Positions 5,191-6,332 of a stretch of DNA of 6,332 nucleotides are shown piece by piece. A model generated the notes under the pieces. It was not told the DNA's origin. It made no database searches and saw only the letters and a list, made by a program, of their open reading frames with translations. A program made the position numbers and the translations under genes. Origin of the DNA: an uncultured Phascolarctobacterium sp. (lineage in GTDB: Bacteria > Bacillota > Negativicutes > Acidaminococcales > Acidaminococcaceae); contig CALCHC010000072.1 in NCBI GenBank assembly GCA_937901335.1, positions 1 to 6,332 of the forward strand. The letters are read 5' to 3'. Numbering within the stretch: the stretch's first letter is position 1; each line of letters begins with the position of its first letter.

Positions 5191-5571
5191 TTATTTCGCT
5201 TTATGTTTTTCAAAGAAAGCGTTATATTCTTCAATAATTTTATTAGCATTTTGGATTGCTAAATTTCTTTGCTCAACAATCATATTCAAATCATCAGTTG
5301 CAGCATCAATATATTTTTGAGCAGCATCCATATAAGCGTTTACAGCTGCAACATATTTAGTAATACCTTTAGTATCAGATATAGAAGCAGGAACGGGAGG
5401 AACTTTAGGCAACACTTGTTCCTGCAAGGGGTATGCCACAGTCAGGTTAGTTTTCGGGGTAACAACTTCTTTAGTTGTATCACTAACCTTTTCTTGAGCA
5501 TACGCCACAGTTGCGATACCAAACACCAACATCATAACTAAAATCAATTTGTTTATTTTTTGTTTACACAT
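5191..5571 (-). CDS. Small exported protein of unknown function with predicted helical C-terminus
   Basis: A 126-residue protein that I do not recognise. Residues 1-25 are a clear Sec signal peptide: Lys-rich start, hydrophobic core LILVMMLVFGIATV (9-22) and an AYA cleavage site before Gln26. The mature part starts with a Thr/Lys-rich, Pro-containing extended stretch (26-65, including KVPPVPASIS), then a long, probably helical or coiled-coil segment (about 70-126) with regularly spaced Ala/Tyr/Ile, ending in EKHKAK. Cys2 is in the n-region and there is no lipobox, so it is not a lipoprotein. In a diderm cell it would be periplasmic. It sits between two terminators and is probably monocistronic. 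The upstream site is weak (AAAGAGAGAG rather than AGGAG). A poor promoter match (TTGCGG, 17 bases, TATAGT) overlaps the preceding terminator. Its function is unknown. Confidence 0.8.
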   Translation of the reverse strand: MCKQKINKLILVMMLVFGIATVAYAQEKVSDTTKEVVTPKTNLTVAYPLQEQVLPKVPPVPASISDTKGITKYVAAVNAYMDAAQKYIDAATDDLNMIVEQRNLAIQNANKIIEEYNAFFEKHKAK

Positions 5572-5610
5572 AATTTTCTCGCTCTCTCTTTAGTAGGGTT
5601 TAACAAACTA

Positions 5611-5647
5611 TAAAAATGGGAGAGTGCCGCCGCAAAGCGGCACTCTC
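5611..5647 (-). terminator. Intrinsic terminator of the autotransporter gene
   Basis: In the gene's direction, GAGAGTGCCGC and GCGGCACTCTC form a perfect 11-base-pair, GC-rich stem with a six-base loop, followed by CCATTTTTA. It starts 27 bases after the stop codon at 5675. It is a strong terminator that separates this gene from the small exported protein. Confidence 0.85.
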
Positions 5648-5674
5648 ATTAAATAATATTATAATTCTTATGAT

Positions 5675-6332
5675 TTAGAAAGAATATCTCAACCCAAGAT
5701 TCCATTTCCAGTTGGTGTCAACTTCACCACCAAAAGTTTTTTCAAGGTCGAAATACAAATGGGTTGCATCACTAATGTTAATGTTGGTACCTACGCCAAC
5801 TTCCCACCAGCCACCACCAAGATCTTGTTCAACAGTTCTGCTGGTAGAGCCATTTACAAAGTTCACTTGTGCTTCACCGTCAAAATCATACAAGTAGGAT
5901 GCACGAGCATAAATGTTGCCTTTGCTAAGGTCTTTACCCAAGCTAAAACCAACACGACCAACAACGCTTTGCATATCTTCTTGAATAACATTTCTGCTAC
6001 CAACATTATATTTTGCTTCACCAACATTACCATAGGTAAGTTCCACTTGAGGTTCAATCCACAAACCGTTATCTTTGGTAAAACGTTTGCCATATTCTGC
6101 ACTTACGCTATAACCATTAGCATCCCAAGAACCTTTATCAGAAGCAACATTGAAATCATTTTCTAAACGTTCGTATCTAGCAATCAAGTCAACAAAGCTA
6201 CCATCGTTGTTTAATTTGCTACCATACACATTTAAGCCTTTAGATTTGCTTTCAGTAGTTACGTTAGCGCTATTAGCATCACCTTCAGTGTAGCTCAAAG
6301 CAACACCAACAGTCCAAGACGGGTCAGTACTA
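5675..6332 (-). CDS. Autotransporter-type outer-membrane beta-barrel (C-terminal part; N-terminus outside window)
   Basis: The visible 219 residues look like the C-terminal translocator beta-barrel of a type Va autotransporter. They show alternating amphipathic strands with aromatic girdle residues, for example GYSVSAEYGKRF, LWIEPQVELTYG, IYARASYLYDF, WWEVGVGTNINI and THLYFDLEKTF. The protein ends in LGLRYSF, and a terminal aromatic residue is the usual BAM-recognition signature of outer-membrane proteins. The frame is open up to base 6332. The TTG at 6298-6296 is an internal Leu codon, not the start, because the preceding residues SWTVGVA continue the barrel. The passenger domain and signal peptide must lie to the right, so the substrate and role of the passenger cannot be told. 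The presence of this protein implies an outer membrane. Confidence 0.85.
   Translation of the reverse strand, partial: STDPSWTVGVALSYTEGDANSANVTTESKSKGLNVYGSKLNNDGSFVDLIARYERLENDFNVASDKGSWDANGYSVSAEYGKRFTKDNGLWIEPQVELTYGNVGEAKYNVGSRNVIQEDMQSVVGRVGFSLGKDLSKGNIYARASYLYDFDGEAQVNFVNGSTSRTVEQDLGGGWWEVGVGTNINISDATHLYFDLEKTFGGEVDTNWKWNLGLRYSF

Noticed and set aside
6296..6298. Start of the beta-barrel gene at the TTG codon
   Set aside because: The same frame stays open to the window edge and encodes more barrel-like sequence, so the TTG is an internal Leu codon of a longer autotransporter.

Overview
The window is a compact, one-directional (minus strand) piece of a bacterial chromosome. An outer-membrane autotransporter-type beta-barrel lies beside Firmicutes-style AAAGGAG ribosome binding sites and strong intrinsic terminators. 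This suggests a diderm Firmicute of the class Negativicutes (inference; the genus cannot be read from the sequence). By eye, coding GC is moderate (about 40-45%) and the intergenic DNA is AT-rich.

From right to left, in the direction of transcription: (i) 6332-5675, the C-terminal beta-barrel of an autotransporter, entering from outside the window and ended by a strong terminator at 5611-5647; (ii) 5571-5191, a small exported protein of unknown function with its own terminator; (iii) 5138-4978, a perfect 18-bp inverted repeat and a dyad-centred promoter candidate, leading to (iv) 4977-4645, a truncated remnant of a cobalamin-pathway tetrapyrrole methylase (CbiF/CobM type); (v) 4559-4160, a near-consensus sigma-70 promoter, a previously uncalled 33-codon leader peptide with four Tyr and four Phe codons, and an intrinsic terminator before the first structural gene, which together form a transcription attenuator; (vi) 4159-1, an aromatic amino acid operon: aroF copy 2, aroF copy 1 (two DAHP synthases), tyrA (prephenate dehydrogenase) and aroB (3-dehydroquinate synthase, running off the left edge).

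The main discovery is in the operon. Both DAHP synthases are of the Thermotoga-like type I-beta class with an N-terminal ferredoxin-like (FL) allosteric domain of about 65 residues. The same FL domain is fused to the N-terminus of the prephenate dehydrogenase, which has no ACT domain. Three copies of one sensor module therefore sit on the first enzyme of the shikimate pathway (twice) and on the tyrosine branch enzyme. AroF1 and TyrA carry His29 and Ser31, which I recall as tyrosine contacts in T. maritima DAHP synthase. AroF2 has Asn29 and Ile31 instead. The two AroF catalytic domains are about 90% identical, but their FL domains are only about 51% identical. The simplest reading is an operon controlled at two levels: by Tyr/Phe-tRNA-dependent attenuation of transcription, and by one allosteric module reused on pathway entry and branch point, with one DAHP synthase isozyme given a different or no ligand response.

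I see no tRNA, rRNA, CRISPR array or insertion sequence, and no credible plus-strand gene.
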